DNA of 64,000 nt. It comes from Stanieria sp. NIES-3757. Its GTDB lineage: Bacteria; Cyanobacteriota; Cyanobacteriia; Cyanobacteriales; Xenococcaceae. This document shows positions 19,703-30,735 of the stretch, in pieces (within the stretch, counting starts at the first letter, position 1; the number at the start of each line of letters is the position of its first letter). The position numbers and the translations under genes are program-made. The DNA is taken from contig AP017375.1 in NCBI GenBank assembly GCA_002355455.1, positions 2,046,001 through 2,110,000 of the forward strand, in the 5' to 3' direction. Below the pieces are notes generated by a model. That model saw only the letters and a list, made by a program, of their open reading frames with translations, had not been told where the DNA came from and ran no database searches.

Positions 19703-20206
19703 ATGAAAAATTATCTACTAAAATTTATTCGTCTGACTACTCTGGTTTCCGTACCAGCAAGCTTATTTACTATTACTCTTAATTTTCCTGCTACTGCTGC
19801 TAGTTTTGGTGCTTGTGCTAGCAGTTTAATCGATAGTGGGATCACAGGAGATCAAGCTGCTACCGCTTGTGCTGCTGCACTAGAACCCAAAGAGTTATCT
19901 GCTTGTGTAGAAAAAATTAAAAATAATACTGCGATCGCTGGAGAGGAGGCTCTTCAAGCTTGTTATCGCGTTCGTAGACCAGCAGAATTGGCTAGCTGTG
20001 TTACGAGCATTAACGAACAAGTTGGTGGTGAAGGTAAGTTGATGGCATTAAATAATTGTCGTAGCAGTCTTTTACCAAAACGTTATGCTGATTGTGTTAC
20101 TGGGTTAACAGGCAGCATTCCCAATCTCTCTGGAGTAAAAGCGATGGAAAGCTGTATTAGTGCCGAAACTTTTCCTCCAGTATTGTTTCCTGGTCAATCA
20201 AATTAA
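19703..20206 (+). CDS. Secreted cysteine-repeat protein of unknown function
   Basis: About 167 residues from the ATG at 19703 (another in-frame ATG is at 19676). The N-terminus is a signal peptide with a basic start MKNYLLKFIRL, a hydrophobic core and a likely cleavage after ATAA. The mature part has eight cysteines in a strict pattern: C-x17-C-x11-C-x18-C-x11-C-x19-C-x11-C-x19-C. This gives four units of about 30 residues, with short motifs such as ACAAALEPKELSAC and CYRVRRPAELASC. Paired helices joined by disulfides are likely. I do not recognise the family. A clear terminator follows. Confidence 0.75.
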   Translation: MKNYLLKFIRLTTLVSVPASLFTITLNFPATAASFGACASSLIDSGITGDQAATACAAALEPKELSACVEKIKNNTAIAGEEALQACYRVRRPAELASCVTSINEQVGGEGKLMALNNCRSSLLPKRYADCVTGLTGSIPNLSGVKAMESCISAETFPPVLFPGQSN

Positions 20207-20243
20207 TTCAACCATTAATTTACTCAATTGATATTTGGGCTTG

Positions 20244-20270
20244 CCTCCTTGATTGAGGAGGTAATTTTTT
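20244..20270 (+). terminator. Rho-independent terminator after the cysteine-repeat gene
   Basis: The stem CCTCCTT/GAGGAGG (seven pairs, one G-T) with loop GATT at 20244-20261 is followed by TAATTTTTT. It lies 38 bases past the stop codon at 20206. Confidence 0.85.
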
Positions 20271-20514
20271 ATTGAAAATCTAGCTAGTTTTTGAATTTGT
20301 ACTCCCATAATTTGGCGATATTTTTGTTCTGGTTGTTACTTGGCTTTTTATCCAGATAATTATGCAATTTTGCCTTATGCTTTACAAAAGTTCACTCTTA
20401 AACAGGACAAAATTTTGTCCATCAGGAATAATTCTTTAGTTAACTAAGGGACGGGGCGTATGAACCCTCGAAGTAAATTCCAGGGACAGCCCCTCCAATT
20501 CATGAATTGCCCCA

Positions 20515-21519
20515 CTAGGCATATAAATTAGCTACATATTCGCCATAACCGTTATAAATAGTAGTTTCTTTAATTTCCCACGATAAACCAGGGCCAGTAC
20601 TAATAAACTTTTCAGTAGCTTGTGACCAACGGGGATGAGGAACATTCGGATTAACATTTGCCTCAAAACCATATTCTCTCGGATCTATCGTGTTCCAGTA
20701 AGTCGCTGGTTGACTATCAAGAAATTCAATTTTGACAATTGATTTTGCTCCTTTAAAACCATATTTCCAAGGAACTACCATCCGCAGAGGCGCACCATGT
20801 TGTTTAGGTAAATCGTGACCATAAATACCCAAAGCAAAAAAGGCTAATTCATTTGCCATTTCCTCAATTCTTAAACCTTCTGTATAAGGCCAAGGTAAAG
20901 TCCCAAAATGAAAAGCTGGACCCGTAGTAATTTCGGGGTCGTAAAATGAAGTAAAACGGACAAATTTAGCTTGAGAAGTAGGTTCAACCGCTTCAATCAA
21001 CTTTTTCATCGGAAAACCAACCCAAGGTAAAACCATTGCCCAAGCTTCTACACAGCGAAAACGATAAATCCTTTCTTCCAGGGGAAAAGTTTTTTTGAGG
21101 TCATCAATATCATAGGTACAAGGATTTTTAACTAATCCTGTGACTTCTACTTGCCAATTTTCTGTGGGAAGTTTTTGAGCATCCAGCCAAATGGCTTTAG
21201 TGCCACCGTACTCGTAAAAATTATTATATTGTCCTGCTACTTTTTCTTCTGTAACGGGTCGATTGACTTGGGCAAAAGCTGAATTGGTTTGAAATGAATT
21301 TATTTTGGGTAAATTGAGACTGGTTTCCAAAGCAGTCAGGTTAGAAGATTTAACGTTCGTAGAATTAGATTGCTGACAACCAGCTAAAGGCAGAATACTA
21401 GCCGAAATACTAGTAGTAATTAAAGTTTTCAGAAAACGACGACGATTGTAATAAAGACGTTCTGGAGTGACTTGACTTTCAGAAAGTTGCCAGGGTTTAG
21501 GTATACGAATTAGAGTCAT
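20515..21519 (-). CDS. msrP: MsrP-like molybdoenzyme, protein-methionine-sulfoxide reductase catalytic subunit
   Basis: 334 residues. The leader contains the twin-arginine motif NRRRFLKT followed by a hydrophobic stretch ending in LAGC, so export by Tat with bound cofactor is expected. The sulfite-oxidase fold is shown by EERIYRFRCVEAWAMVLPW with the molybdenum-ligating Cys, by LPKQHGAPLRMVVPWKYGFKGAKS, and by the overall length. MsrP repairs oxidised methionines in exported proteins. The usual membrane heme partner MsrQ is not adjacent. The TatC needed for export is encoded at 8679-9446. Confidence 0.9.
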   Translation of the reverse strand: MTLIRIPKPWQLSESQVTPERLYYNRRRFLKTLITTSISASILPLAGCQQSNSTNVKSSNLTALETSLNLPKINSFQTNSAFAQVNRPVTEEKVAGQYNNFYEYGGTKAIWLDAQKLPTENWQVEVTGLVKNPCTYDIDDLKKTFPLEERIYRFRCVEAWAMVLPWVGFPMKKLIEAVEPTSQAKFVRFTSFYDPEITTGPAFHFGTLPWPYTEGLRIEEMANELAFFALGIYGHDLPKQHGAPLRMVVPWKYGFKGAKSIVKIEFLDSQPATYWNTIDPREYGFEANVNPNVPHPRWSQATEKFISTGPGLSWEIKETTIYNGYGEYVANLYA

Positions 21520-21959
21520 TAGTTAAATTAGGACAGAGATAAAAAGGATTAGTACTAACCGCTATTTTTAATTGAGAAGAGTCTTACAACTGAGGATTAG
21601 TTTGAGTATCATACTTAGACATTTTAAGTGCTTTTTTCCATCTATAATCTTATTTCGCACTTTTCCCCAAATTTTTGCTCGAAATCTACTTAATCAAACT
21701 AACTTGTATTACTTCCTAACTCGACATTGACACTTAATTAATTGAATTGCTCGGTAAAAATATTGAAAGCCACAACCTTTTTTCCAAATCAATTATAGTG
21801 TTCTCTTCATACTGAATTTAAATAAACTGTTGTTTTTTCGTGTTTTTCTTCTCAATAAAATTACCGAAAATAGCGTAAAAATACGGAAGTAATACGTAAT
21901 TAATTACAGTTACTTTTAAAAGATAAAAATATTTAAACTACTGATTCTTAAAAAGAAAA
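21520..21959. other. AT-rich intergenic region between msrP and the frameshifted gene
   Basis: 440 bases separating divergently oriented genes, presumably holding both promoters. I saw no reading frame, RNA fold or repeat that I could support. Confidence 0.4.
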
Positions 21960-22881
21960 ATGAAAAAAACTTTGGTGTAATTTAGTTAGTTATTCTCTTT
22001 TAACTGTTGCTTGTCTAAATCCAATCTCTTCGGTTTCATCTGCAAATAGTAATGGTTTAACTAACTTTTGTAACAGCTATTGGTCTGGTTCTTCTAATAG
22101 TGGTACTAAAGGATTATGGTTACGTTCAAGTGTAGGAACAGGTGTATCTGGCAGAGCAGCCCAAATAGCAGCAAGTATCCAAGATTCTACTACCAATGGC
22201 AGTATCATACCTAAACTTACAGCTAGTCAGCAGTCGAGTTATGCCACCAATAATTTACTAACTCCAGGGCTAAATTTTCCCCCGTTACCCTCTCAGGGAG
22301 CAACACCTCCAACAACGGGAACCTCTGGTGTTTACAGTCTCTCCTCAATCGGTACTAATCTGAGTTTACCTCGACAAGGTGACAGTGCAGTAAATGGTGT
22401 AATCACTTATCGTGTTGGTACTTCTAATGGTTATTCTATTAATTTAAGTAATCAATCAGCTCTCACTGCTGGAACTGGTAATGAGACTATTGTTCTTTAT
22501 CTAGATGGCAATATCAACGTCAGTGGTGGGGCAAGGATTGTTATTACGCCAGGAAGCAAGCTAATTGTTTATGCTCATGGTCAAGTAAATTTAGCTGGAA
22601 ATTCTGATGCTAATGCAGTTCATAACAGTAGTAGTTCAGACAATGCCGAAATTTATGTTTACTCTAACAATAAGGTTAGTTTGGTTGGTGGTTCGGGAAT
22701 GAAAACTTTTATTCACGCACCCTATTCACTGGTAGAAATGAGTGGAAACGCCAAATTTTCTGGCACTGTTTGGGCTAATGAATGGAAAGGTGAGGGTACT
22801 GTTTACATCGCTCAGGGAGATACCAACTTAACCAAGACTAAAGTTGGCTCTGCTCTGGCTCTTTATTGCCCTGTTGATTAG
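21960..22881 (+). pseudogene. Secreted pilus/adhesin-type protein gene frameshifted at an A7 run after the start codon
   Basis: An ATG at 21960 is followed by seven adenines (21963-21969) and soon by a stop in its own frame. Removing one A gives a continuous frame of about 306 codons. It begins MKKLWCNLVSYSLLTVA, a good signal peptide, and ends at 22881. No ATG, GTG or TTG exists in the long open frame before 22681, which supports a true start at 21960. The product is Ser/Asn/Gly rich. Its second half has alternating beta-strand text (LYLDGNINVSGGARIVI, IYVYSNNKVSLVGG) like DUF7305-type domains of pilus-associated proteins; that link is tentative. The cause could be mutation, sequencing error or slippage control. 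Confidence 0.7.
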
Positions 22882-22989
22882 ATTTTAAGAGCAATTAGTT
22901 GATAAGTTGGTAATTTTGATTATCTATCAACTAATTGTCATTATCAATCACACTGAGTTGATTTTTTTTCTACTTACTTGAGTTAAACA

Positions 22990-23253
22990 ATGACTATTGC
23001 TTCTCTTCAAACCCTTGAAAGTCTGATTAACATCTCAGCTAACGGCGATAATTTCTACGCTCTTATTTCAACCCTACAAAGTCTTTATGCTTTTTTGCGC
23101 GATAATTCTTCACCCAGATGTGAAAGTGATTATTTGAGACTGATGGCTCATTTACTGGAAAACTACCTAGATACACCAAAGAAATTGTTCTTACGCCAGC
23201 ATTTAAGCGAAATGATTGCTCGTCAAACCCAAGACGGCAGCTCACTACTTTAA
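22990..23253 (+). CDS. Hypothetical 87-residue helical protein
   Basis: A small soluble protein, leucine rich and probably all helical (SLQTLESLINI, YLRLMAHLLENYL, FLRQHLSEMIARQT). No signal peptide, metal motif or known domain was recognised. It lies 108 bases after the frameshifted secreted-protein gene on the same strand. Its codon use looks like its neighbours. A second very short frame follows at 23261. Confidence 0.5.
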   Translation: MTIASLQTLESLINISANGDNFYALISTLQSLYAFLRDNSSPRCESDYLRLMAHLLENYLDTPKKLFLRQHLSEMIARQTQDGSSLL

Positions 23254-23260
23254 GCAGAGA

Positions 23261-23377
23261 TTGGTAAAAGCAGAGATACTTGATCTACTCAAACACCACC
23301 GTAACCTAACAGGCAAATGGCTAGTCATAACTAGCGTTGATTATGACCAACAAAAATTTAAGGTCAAACAAGTTTAA
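23261..23377 (+). CDS. Possible 38-residue open frame between the hypothetical gene and recR
   Basis: A TTG-started frame of 38 codons ends at 23377. Its product has a charged helix-like start (KAEILDLLKHHRN) and a strand-like end (WLVITSVDYDQQKFKV). It is too short to judge alone. It could be a small protein, a fragment of a decayed gene, or chance. No strong ribosome site was seen. Confidence 0.2.
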   Translation: MVKAEILDLLKHHRNLTGKWLVITSVDYDQQKFKVKQV

Positions 23378-23490
23378 GTAACAAACTATCTTAATGGTTT
23401 TTATTAAAACTCATAGCAAACATAACTTGAGAAATATTTTTATAGCTATTGATAAACTAAATAGAGTATGGATTTAAAGGATCAAAAGCC

Positions 23491-24087
23491 ATTTATACAC
23501 CTCCTTTAGCTCGTTTAATAGAACAATTGCAGTTATTACCTGGAGTTGGACCAAAAACTGCTCAAAGATTAGCATTACATCTGATTAAGCGTTCAGAAAA
23601 AGAAGTACAAGCCTTAGCACAAGCTTTAATTGATGCGAAAAAACAAGTAGGCTTGTGTAAAGTCTGTTTTCATTTGTCGGCAGAACCCGTTTGTTCAATC
23701 TGTAGCAATCAAAATCGCGATCGCGATACTATTTGTGTAGTAGCTGATTCTCGTGATGTGATCGCTTTGGAAAAAACCAGAGAATATAAAGGTCAGTATC
23801 ATGTTTTGGGTGGCGTAATTTCGCCAATGGATGGAATTGGCCCAGAACAGTTACACATTGAAGCTTTAGTGAGAAGAGTGACTAAAAATCAAGTCAAAGA
23901 GCTAATTTTAGCAATTAATCCCAGTGTTGAAGGGGAAACCACAACTCTCTATCTGGGTGGATTATTAAAACCGTTTACTAAAGTGACTCGAATTGCTTTT
24001 GGTTTACCTATGGGTGGCGACTTGGAATATGCTGATGAAGTTACTCTTGCTAGGGCATTAGAAGGTAGAAGAGAGTTAGATTTTTAA
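23491..24087 (+). CDS. recR: Recombination protein RecR, probably using an ATT start codon
   Basis: Read from 23491 the product is 198 residues, the normal RecR length. It has the N-terminal [19 protein letters not shown] helix-hairpin-helix, a four-cysteine zinc finger ([16 protein letters not shown]), and a Toprim domain ([24 protein letters not shown]). RecR loads RecA on gapped DNA with RecO and RecF. No ATG, GTG or TTG lies in frame between the upstream stop (23458) and the TTG at 23527, and that TTG would delete a conserved helix. AAAGGA sits nine bases before the ATT at 23491. An alternative is an ATG at 23468 in another frame, joined by a one-base indel. Confidence 0.9.
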   Translation: MYTPPLARLIEQLQLLPGVGPKTAQRLALHLIKRSEKEVQALAQALIDAKKQVGLCKVCFHLSAEPVCSICSNQNRDRDTICVVADSRDVIALEKTREYKGQYHVLGGVISPMDGIGPEQLHIEALVRRVTKNQVKELILAINPSVEGETTTLYLGGLLKPFTKVTRIAFGLPMGGDLEYADEVTLARALEGRRELDF

Positions 24088-24256
24088 GAGTGAAACACTG
24101 GTAAACAAAATTGGGATTATTGATAGCACTAAGCAAATAAGTTAAAACATTTTTTCCCTGTTCTCTTTGAATCAATATCTTATTCTGCTTGCTAAACATT
24201 TAGTGCTATTAACTAGTTAATTAAACCATTTAATTAAAGACAGGTGAGTAGTCTGT

Positions 24257-24525
24257 GAGTTGGATACCTTAAGTGGTGGTGCTGGGGGAGACACCTTTGT
24301 TTTAGGTGACAGTCTTGGTGCTTTCTATTCAGGTTCTGGTTATGCTACTATTACTGACTTTTCCTTTAGCCAAGGGGATAAAATTCAAGTCTTTGGTAGT
24401 GCTAGTGACTATACCCTTGCTAATTCTGGTAACGGTATTAACACATCAACTACGAAGGCGATTTGATTGGTTATGTCCAAAATACCGATGATGTTGTTCT
24501 CTCAGAAGATTTTATCTTTGTCTAG
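24257..24525 (+). pseudogene. RTX/hemolysin-type protein C-terminal remnant, frameshifted
   Basis: The first frame (from 24248, after a stop at 24245) reads DTLSGGAGGDTFVLGDS, a calcium-binding RTX nonapeptide region, then ITDFSFSQGDKIQVFG. This is the typical C-terminal cap of cyanobacterial RTX proteins. It hits a stop at 24464-24466. A second frame then continues the same domain (NYEGDLIGYVQNTDDVVLSEDFIF) to 24525. The shift lies around 24434-24448. No start codon or body of the protein is present, so this is a broken tail. The IS4 scrap just downstream suggests rearrangement. Confidence 0.8.
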
Positions 24526-24544
24526 ATTTGATTAAATTTTATCT

Positions 24545-24571
24545 GTTATTGCAGAAAATTATTGCAATAAC
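24545..24571. terminator. Stem-loop after the RTX remnant
   Basis: A perfect 8-bp inverted repeat GTTATTGC/GCAATAAC with an 11-base loop lies just after the remnant stop codon. No clean T tract follows, so it may be an old terminator rather than a working one. A second short hairpin GGTGG/CCACC is at 24586-24603. Confidence 0.45.
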
Positions 24572-24718
24572 AATTTATCTTTAAGGGTGGGCTATTGTCC
24601 ACCTTGTTTAGATTTAAACAATATCAAACCTGGAAATAATGATTGCATCATTTCTACGAGCCTTTCTCTGTAGTCGAGTATTACTATGGTGTCATCAAAA
24701 GCTCAAAATAAAGATTAG

Positions 24719-24865
24719 TTACACCCTAACTCTAGTAGCTTCGAGATTATATCCGCCTAGTTTGAAATCACGAAACATTTCTTTGATGCTCATTCGTTGA
24801 GAATAAGAATCACTAGCAGCAGATCAACTAGGCAAATTAGTCATACGTTTTCAACCAAGAAAGAT
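24719..24865 (-). pseudogene. IS4-type transposase C-terminal fragment
   Basis: Read on the minus strand, the sequence encodes SAASDSYSQRMSIKEMFRDFKLGGYNLEATRV, given here in part. It matches the region around the catalytic glutamate of IS4-family transposases (Y-(2)-R-(3)-E-(6)-K signature: YSQRMSIKEMFRDFK). It contains in-frame stops and lacks the rest of the enzyme. No terminal inverted repeats were identified, so this is a decayed scrap. Confidence 0.7.
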
Positions 24866-26362
<1,497 letters not shown>

Positions 26363-26414
26363 TTACCAAAAGCAAGTTGGACAACAAACAATACAATTGA
26401 TTAAAAAGTGAGCC

Positions 26415-26457
26415 AGTCCAAGGTACTACATCTTCAAAAGATAGAGTATCTTGGACT
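26415..26457 (+). terminator. Long stem-loop after ahcY
   Basis: The arms AGTCCAAGGTACT (26415-26427) and AGTATCTTGGACT (26445-26457) pair over 13 positions with one G-T pair. The T tract is weak (CAAAAATTGTTT), so it may end or stabilise the ahcY transcript. Confidence 0.6.
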
Positions 26458-26507
26458 CAAAAATTGTTTACTTATAAATCTTTATAATTAACCAGCAAGT
26501 CAGTCTT

Positions 26508-27107
26508 ATGCATTTAGATTTGCCAGAACTTATTAAATCGTTGGGCTATTTTGGTGTTTGGGGGATTGTTTTTGCCGAATCTGGATTACTTATTGGATTT
26601 TTCTTGCCTGGTGACAGCTTGCTATTTACTGCTGGTTTTTTAGCTTCTCAAAATTTTCTAAATATTTGGGTTCTCATTTTTGGAGCTTTTGTCTGTGCTG
26701 TATTAGGAGATAATATAGGCTATGCTACAGGCTACAGATTTGGTCGTCGTTTATTTCAAAAAGAGGATTCCTGGTTATTTCATAAAGGGCATTTAGTTAA
26801 AACCCAAAATTTTTATGAGAAACATGGCAATAAAACTATTGTTTTAGCTCGTTTTCTCCCTATTGTCCGCACATTTGCCCCAATTGTGGCTGGGATTGGG
26901 TCGATGCGATACAAAAATTTTATGTCTTACAATCTCTTTGGGGGATTTTTTTGGACATTTGGCATTACTTTAATGGGTTATTTTTTGGGCAGAGTTATAC
27001 CCGATGTTGATAAATATTTACTACCTATAGTTTTAGTGATCATTATTGTTTCTATTCTTCCCTCTATTGTTCATGTAATTCAAGAAAGTAGGGCAAATAA
27101 AAATTAA
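26508..27107 (+). CDS. DedA-family membrane protein
   Basis: 199 residues with five or so hydrophobic segments. DedA/SNARE-associated (VTT-type) motifs are present: FAESGLLIGFFLPGDSLLF, then FGAFVCAVLGDNIGYATGYRFGRRLF, then ARFLPIVRTFAPIVAG. Family members act in lipid flipping, membrane potential and envelope maintenance. The acidic E and D and the later R residues needed in studied members are present. Confidence 0.9.
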   Translation: MHLDLPELIKSLGYFGVWGIVFAESGLLIGFFLPGDSLLFTAGFLASQNFLNIWVLIFGAFVCAVLGDNIGYATGYRFGRRLFQKEDSWLFHKGHLVKTQNFYEKHGNKTIVLARFLPIVRTFAPIVAGIGSMRYKNFMSYNLFGGFFWTFGITLMGYFLGRVIPDVDKYLLPIVLVIIIVSILPSIVHVIQESRANKN

Positions 27108-27139
27108 GTGTGATTTAATAGTTAGGCAGAAAATCTTTG

Positions 27140-27177
27140 AAGCTATCAATTGAGAAAATATTTTGATTGGATAGCTT
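27140..27177 (+). terminator. Stem-loop between the DedA and ExoD genes
   Basis: AAGCTATC (27140-27147) pairs with GATAGCTT (27170-27177) across a 22-base partly paired loop. No strong T tract follows. It may be an attenuator or weak terminator. Confidence 0.45.
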
Positions 27178-27257
27178 TATGTTGTTTCGCTATTCTAATT
27201 TTTTACTTTGCTGTCTTTAAATTTTTTTAAATTAAATATTACTGAATAAATGAAATA

Positions 27258-27881
27258 ATGGCTAAACTTTCTCTAGAATTAAATCGCTATTTTTTTGAAG
27301 AAGAACGACAATCAGATGTAACTCTAGCTGAACTTCTGGATTTGGCTGGAGAACGAATATTTGGATTTTTGCTGGTAATTTTATCATTTCCTTCTGCTTT
27401 ACCAATCCCTGCCCCTGGTTACTCCATTCCATTTGGAATTTTGATGTTTATCTTAGCCCTTCAGCTTATTAGCGGTCGTCAACGTCCTTGGCTACCAGCA
27501 AAAATGATGAAAAGTTCGATGAAACTTGAAACAGTCCAAGGAGTACTTCAAAAAGGAATTCCTTGGTTACAGAAAATTGAAGCTTTAAGTAAACCTCGTC
27601 TTAGTTATATTTGTACTGGTCTTACTGGTAGAATTATTATGGGAATTGCGATCGCTTTAATGTCAATTTCGATGATGATCCCGATTCCAGGCACGAATAC
27701 TCTACCAGCAATGGGAATTTGGGTAACTGGTTTTGGTTTGATGGAAGACGATGGCGTAATTTGCTTGGCTGGTTTGTTACTCTCTGCTGTCGCTGGCACT
27801 TTATCAACCTCGATTATTATTGCTGTAATTTGGGGTGGTTCTAGTCTTTTAGATGTAATTAAAGCTTGGTTAGCTAGCTAG
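27258..27881 (+). CDS. ExoD-family exopolysaccharide synthesis protein
   Basis: 207 residues with four or more hydrophobic segments. ExoD-family landmarks are LAERI-like LLDLAGERIFGFLLVILSFP, then PIPAPGYSIPFGI, SGRQRPWLP and MIPIPGTNTLPAMGIW. ExoD was named for a role in exopolysaccharide production and alkali tolerance in rhizobia. Its biochemical activity is not established. Confidence 0.85.
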   Translation: MAKLSLELNRYFFEEERQSDVTLAELLDLAGERIFGFLLVILSFPSALPIPAPGYSIPFGILMFILALQLISGRQRPWLPAKMMKSSMKLETVQGVLQKGIPWLQKIEALSKPRLSYICTGLTGRIIMGIAIALMSISMMIPIPGTNTLPAMGIWVTGFGLMEDDGVICLAGLLLSAVAGTLSTSIIIAVIWGGSSLLDVIKAWLAS

Positions 27882-27899
27882 TAGCAAAAGGTAAAATTC

Positions 27900-27927
27900 G
27901 TGGAGATGCAAAATGTTGCGTCTCTAC
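27900..27927. repeat. Dispersed GTAGAGACG-type palindromic repeat
   Basis: GTGGAGATGCAA and TTGCGTCTCTAC form a 12-bp stem (with G-T pairs) around AATG. It belongs by eye to the GTAGAGACG...CGTCTCTAC palindromes scattered between genes in many cyanobacterial genomes. It lies just after the ExoD stop and could also serve as a terminator stem. A related, weaker copy is at 48115-48142. Confidence 0.6.
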
Positions 27928-28452
27928 AAGAGAAAACTAGTTAAAATTTTTAGACAAAGAGCAGAAAAATCATTCAATAAACAGCTAAAGACACAAAAAA
28001 AGAAAATTAGCTATTAAATTATTAATTATTGATCATTATTTTAAGTATAAATACTAGCTTAAATATCAACGAATCTCTAAACAGTAACTCATGACCAAAA
28101 GTGAAGGAGATATTGTGAAGAGTTAAGAATTGCATGATAATCTTTACATCCAATCATTAGACTAGTCAAATGTTTTTAAATGCTCAATAGCAGTTCTTAA
28201 AATTAGTAGAATATTTTAATTTAGTCTGTAGAATAAGCAACATTAGCAAGAGAAAATTTGGTATTTTGTCTGGATTGACTGCTTGAGTTTAACTGTATTT
28301 GCTGTTATTTGTTATTAGTAGTGTTGAATTTTACAGACTTATTTATCATTTAAATTTTCCTATTTGTGGCAAAAGGCTAATAACTATTTAAATATTCTAT
28401 TAAAGCAAGAATTGCCTCAAAACAAGACTATCTACGATAGTAGAGGCTAATT
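27928..28452. other. Intergenic region upstream of the phytochrome gene
   Basis: About 525 AT-rich bases with only tiny frames. It should contain the promoter of the phytochrome operon. No recognisable regulatory motif or RNA was found. Confidence 0.4.
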
Positions 28453-30735
28453 ATGACAGCAATCAATTTGGATACCAAATCAAAAGATTTAATTAAATTA
28501 GATCAAGAACCAATTCATATTATTAATCAAATTCAGTCTTATGGAGTGCTTTTTGTTCTTTCCGAACCTGATTTAGAAATTATCCAAGTTAGTCAGAATA
28601 TTGCTACTATTTTCAATCGAGATGCTCACGAAGTTTTGGGACAAAAACTTGAAGAAATTTTAGATTCTTTTCAGGTAGAACAACTAAAAACTAATTTATC
28701 TGCAGAGAATTTTGATTTTATAAATCCTACTAAAGTTTGGGCAAGAACTAATGCAGATGATTTTGTCGTTTTTGATGCAGTTTTTCATCGCAATAGCGAT
28801 AATTTCTTAATTTTAGAATTAGAACCAGCCCTTGCTCAAGAAAATATTCCTTTCTTGAGTTTTTATCACTTAGCTAGAGCTTCAATTTTCCAATTAGAAA
28901 AAACTACTAATCTCCACGATTTTTGTCAAATCATTGTTAGAGAAGTTCGCAACGTGACCGGTTTTGACCGTGTCATGTTGTATAAATTTGATGAAGACGA
29001 TCATGGTAGCGTGATTGCTGAAGAAAAACGGAGCGATCTAGAGCCTTATTTAGGTTTGCACTATCCAGAATCAGATATCCCCCGTCCCGCCAGAAAATTG
29101 TTTAGTTCTAATTGGATTCGCCTAATTCCTGATGCTCATGCTCAACCAGTTGAAATGGTTCCAGCAATTAATCCTTTTAGCGATCGCCCGTTGGATTTAA
29201 CTCATTCAATTCTCCGCAGTGCTTTTCCTTGTCATTTGGAATATTTACATAACATGGGAGTAGGAGCTTCTTTAACTATATCCCTGATCAAAGACCAAAA
29301 ACTATGGGGTCTAATTGCTTGTCATCATCAAACTCCTAAATATGTTCCTTACGAATTAAGGAAAGCTTGCGAATTTTTAGGTAGAGTAATCTTTTCAGAA
29401 ATTTCTACCAAAGAAGAAACGGAAGACTATGACTATCGGATGAAACTCGCTTATATTCATTCAAAACTGATGGATTATGTAGCTGAATCTGAGAATTTCG
29501 TCGATGGTTTGGTTAAAGGCGATCCCAATTTACTCGATCTTACCAACGCCCAGGGTGCAGCTATTTGTGAAAGCGGTAACTGGACGCTAATTGGCAAAAC
29601 ACCTTCTGAAGAAGACCTCAATTATCTAGTACAATGGCTCAGAAATAATATTCAAGAAGAGATATTTTATACTGATTCTCTGGCTCGTCTTTACGCTGAT
29701 GCAGATAAATATAAAGATGTTGCTAGTGGTTTACTGGCGATTCCTATTTCTCAACGCAACTATGTTTTATGGTTTCGACCAGAAGTAATTCAGACAGTTA
29801 ATTGGGGAGGCGATCCCAATCAAGCTTACGAAACTAAACACACGGATGGCAAAGTCAAACTTTCGCCACGGAAATCCTTTGAATTGTGGAAGCAAACTGT
29901 TCGTCTCAAATCTTTACCCTGGAAATCAGTAGAAATTACCGCTGCTTTAGAATTGAGAAAAGCGATCGTCAATATCATTCTTCGTCAGGCAGATGAATTA
30001 GCACAACTCGCCAAAGATTTAGAACGTTCTAACGCAGAATTAAAACGTTTTGCTTATGTTGCTTCCCACGATCTCCAAGAACCATTAAATCATGTTTCTA
30101 ATTACGTTCAACTCCTAGAGATGCGCTACGGCGAAAATTTGGACGAGAATGCTAAAGAATTTATTGGTTTTGCTGTTGAAGGGGTAAGCCTAATGCAAAC
30201 TTTGATTGATGATGTTTTAGCTTACTCCAAAGTTGACTTACAAGGAATTGAATTTACCTTAACTGATGTTAATCTCGCTTTAGAACAAGCTCTTACCAAC
30301 TTACAAAGGAGAATTAATCAAAATAATGCGGTAATTACTCGCGAACCTCTGCCTACTGTCATGGCTGATGGGATGCAGTTAATGCAATTATTTCAAAACC
30401 TGATTGGTAACGCTATCAAATTCCGTAGTCAAGAAGCTCCCAGAATTCATATTGGTGCAGAAAGACTAGAAGATGCTTGGCTATTCTCAGTTACCGATAA
30501 TGGAATTGGCATCGATCCCCAATTTTATGAACGCATTTTTGTAATTTTCCAAAGGCTTCATACCAGAGATGAATACCCAGGTACTGGTATGGGTTTAGCC
30601 ATTTGTAAAAAAATCGTGGAATGTCATCGCGGAAACATCTGGGTAGAATCAGAATTAGGTAAAGGATCGACATTTTACTTTACCATTCCTGTAGGAGGAC
30701 GCGAGCGTGACCGTAGAAGTGGACGAAAACTGTAA
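28453..30735 (+). CDS. cph1: Cph1-type phytochrome histidine kinase
   Basis: 760 residues with PAS, GAF, PHY and histidine-kinase modules. The bilin-binding cysteine is C260 in [11 protein letters not shown], next to H261. The GAF PESDIP motif (205-210) includes D207. The PHY tongue motifs WFRPE (440-444) and PRKSF are present. The kinase has its phospho-acceptor at about H539 (ASHDLQEP) and HATPase boxes IGNAIKF and [12 protein letters not shown]. It should covalently bind phycocyanobilin and switch between red and far-red forms. The 3' end overlaps the Rcp1 gene by 29 bases. Confidence 0.95.
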   Translation: MTAINLDTKSKDLIKLDQEPIHIINQIQSYGVLFVLSEPDLEIIQVSQNIATIFNRDAHEVLGQKLEEILDSFQVEQLKTNLSAENFDFINPTKVWARTNADDFVVFDAVFHRNSDNFLILELEPALAQENIPFLSFYHLARASIFQLEKTTNLHDFCQIIVREVRNVTGFDRVMLYKFDEDDHGSVIAEEKRSDLEPYLGLHYPESDIPRPARKLFSSNWIRLIPDAHAQPVEMVPAINPFSDRPLDLTHSILRSAFPCHLEYLHNMGVGASLTISLIKDQKLWGLIACHHQTPKYVPYELRKACEFLGRVIFSEISTKEETEDYDYRMKLAYIHSKLMDYVAESENFVDGLVKGDPNLLDLTNAQGAAICESGNWTLIGKTPSEEDLNYLVQWLRNNIQEEIFYTDSLARLYADADKYKDVASGLLAIPISQRNYVLWFRPEVIQTVNWGGDPNQAYETKHTDGKVKLSPRKSFELWKQTVRLKSLPWKSVEITAALELRKAIVNIILRQADELAQLAKDLERSNAELKRFAYVASHDLQEPLNHVSNYVQLLEMRYGENLDENAKEFIGFAVEGVSLMQTLIDDVLAYSKVDLQGIEFTLTDVNLALEQALTNLQRRINQNNAVITREPLPTVMADGMQLMQLFQNLIGNAIKFRSQEAPRIHIGAERLEDAWLFSVTDNGIGIDPQFYERIFVIFQRLHTRDEYPGTGMGLAICKKIVECHRGNIWVESELGKGSTFYFTIPVGGRERDRRSGRKL

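Noticed and set aside
20440-20514. Possible tRNA-like or structured RNA (GGGACGGGGCG...GCCCC)
   Set aside because: G/C-rich short pairings exist, but no cloverleaf or T-loop GGTTCGA motif can be formed.
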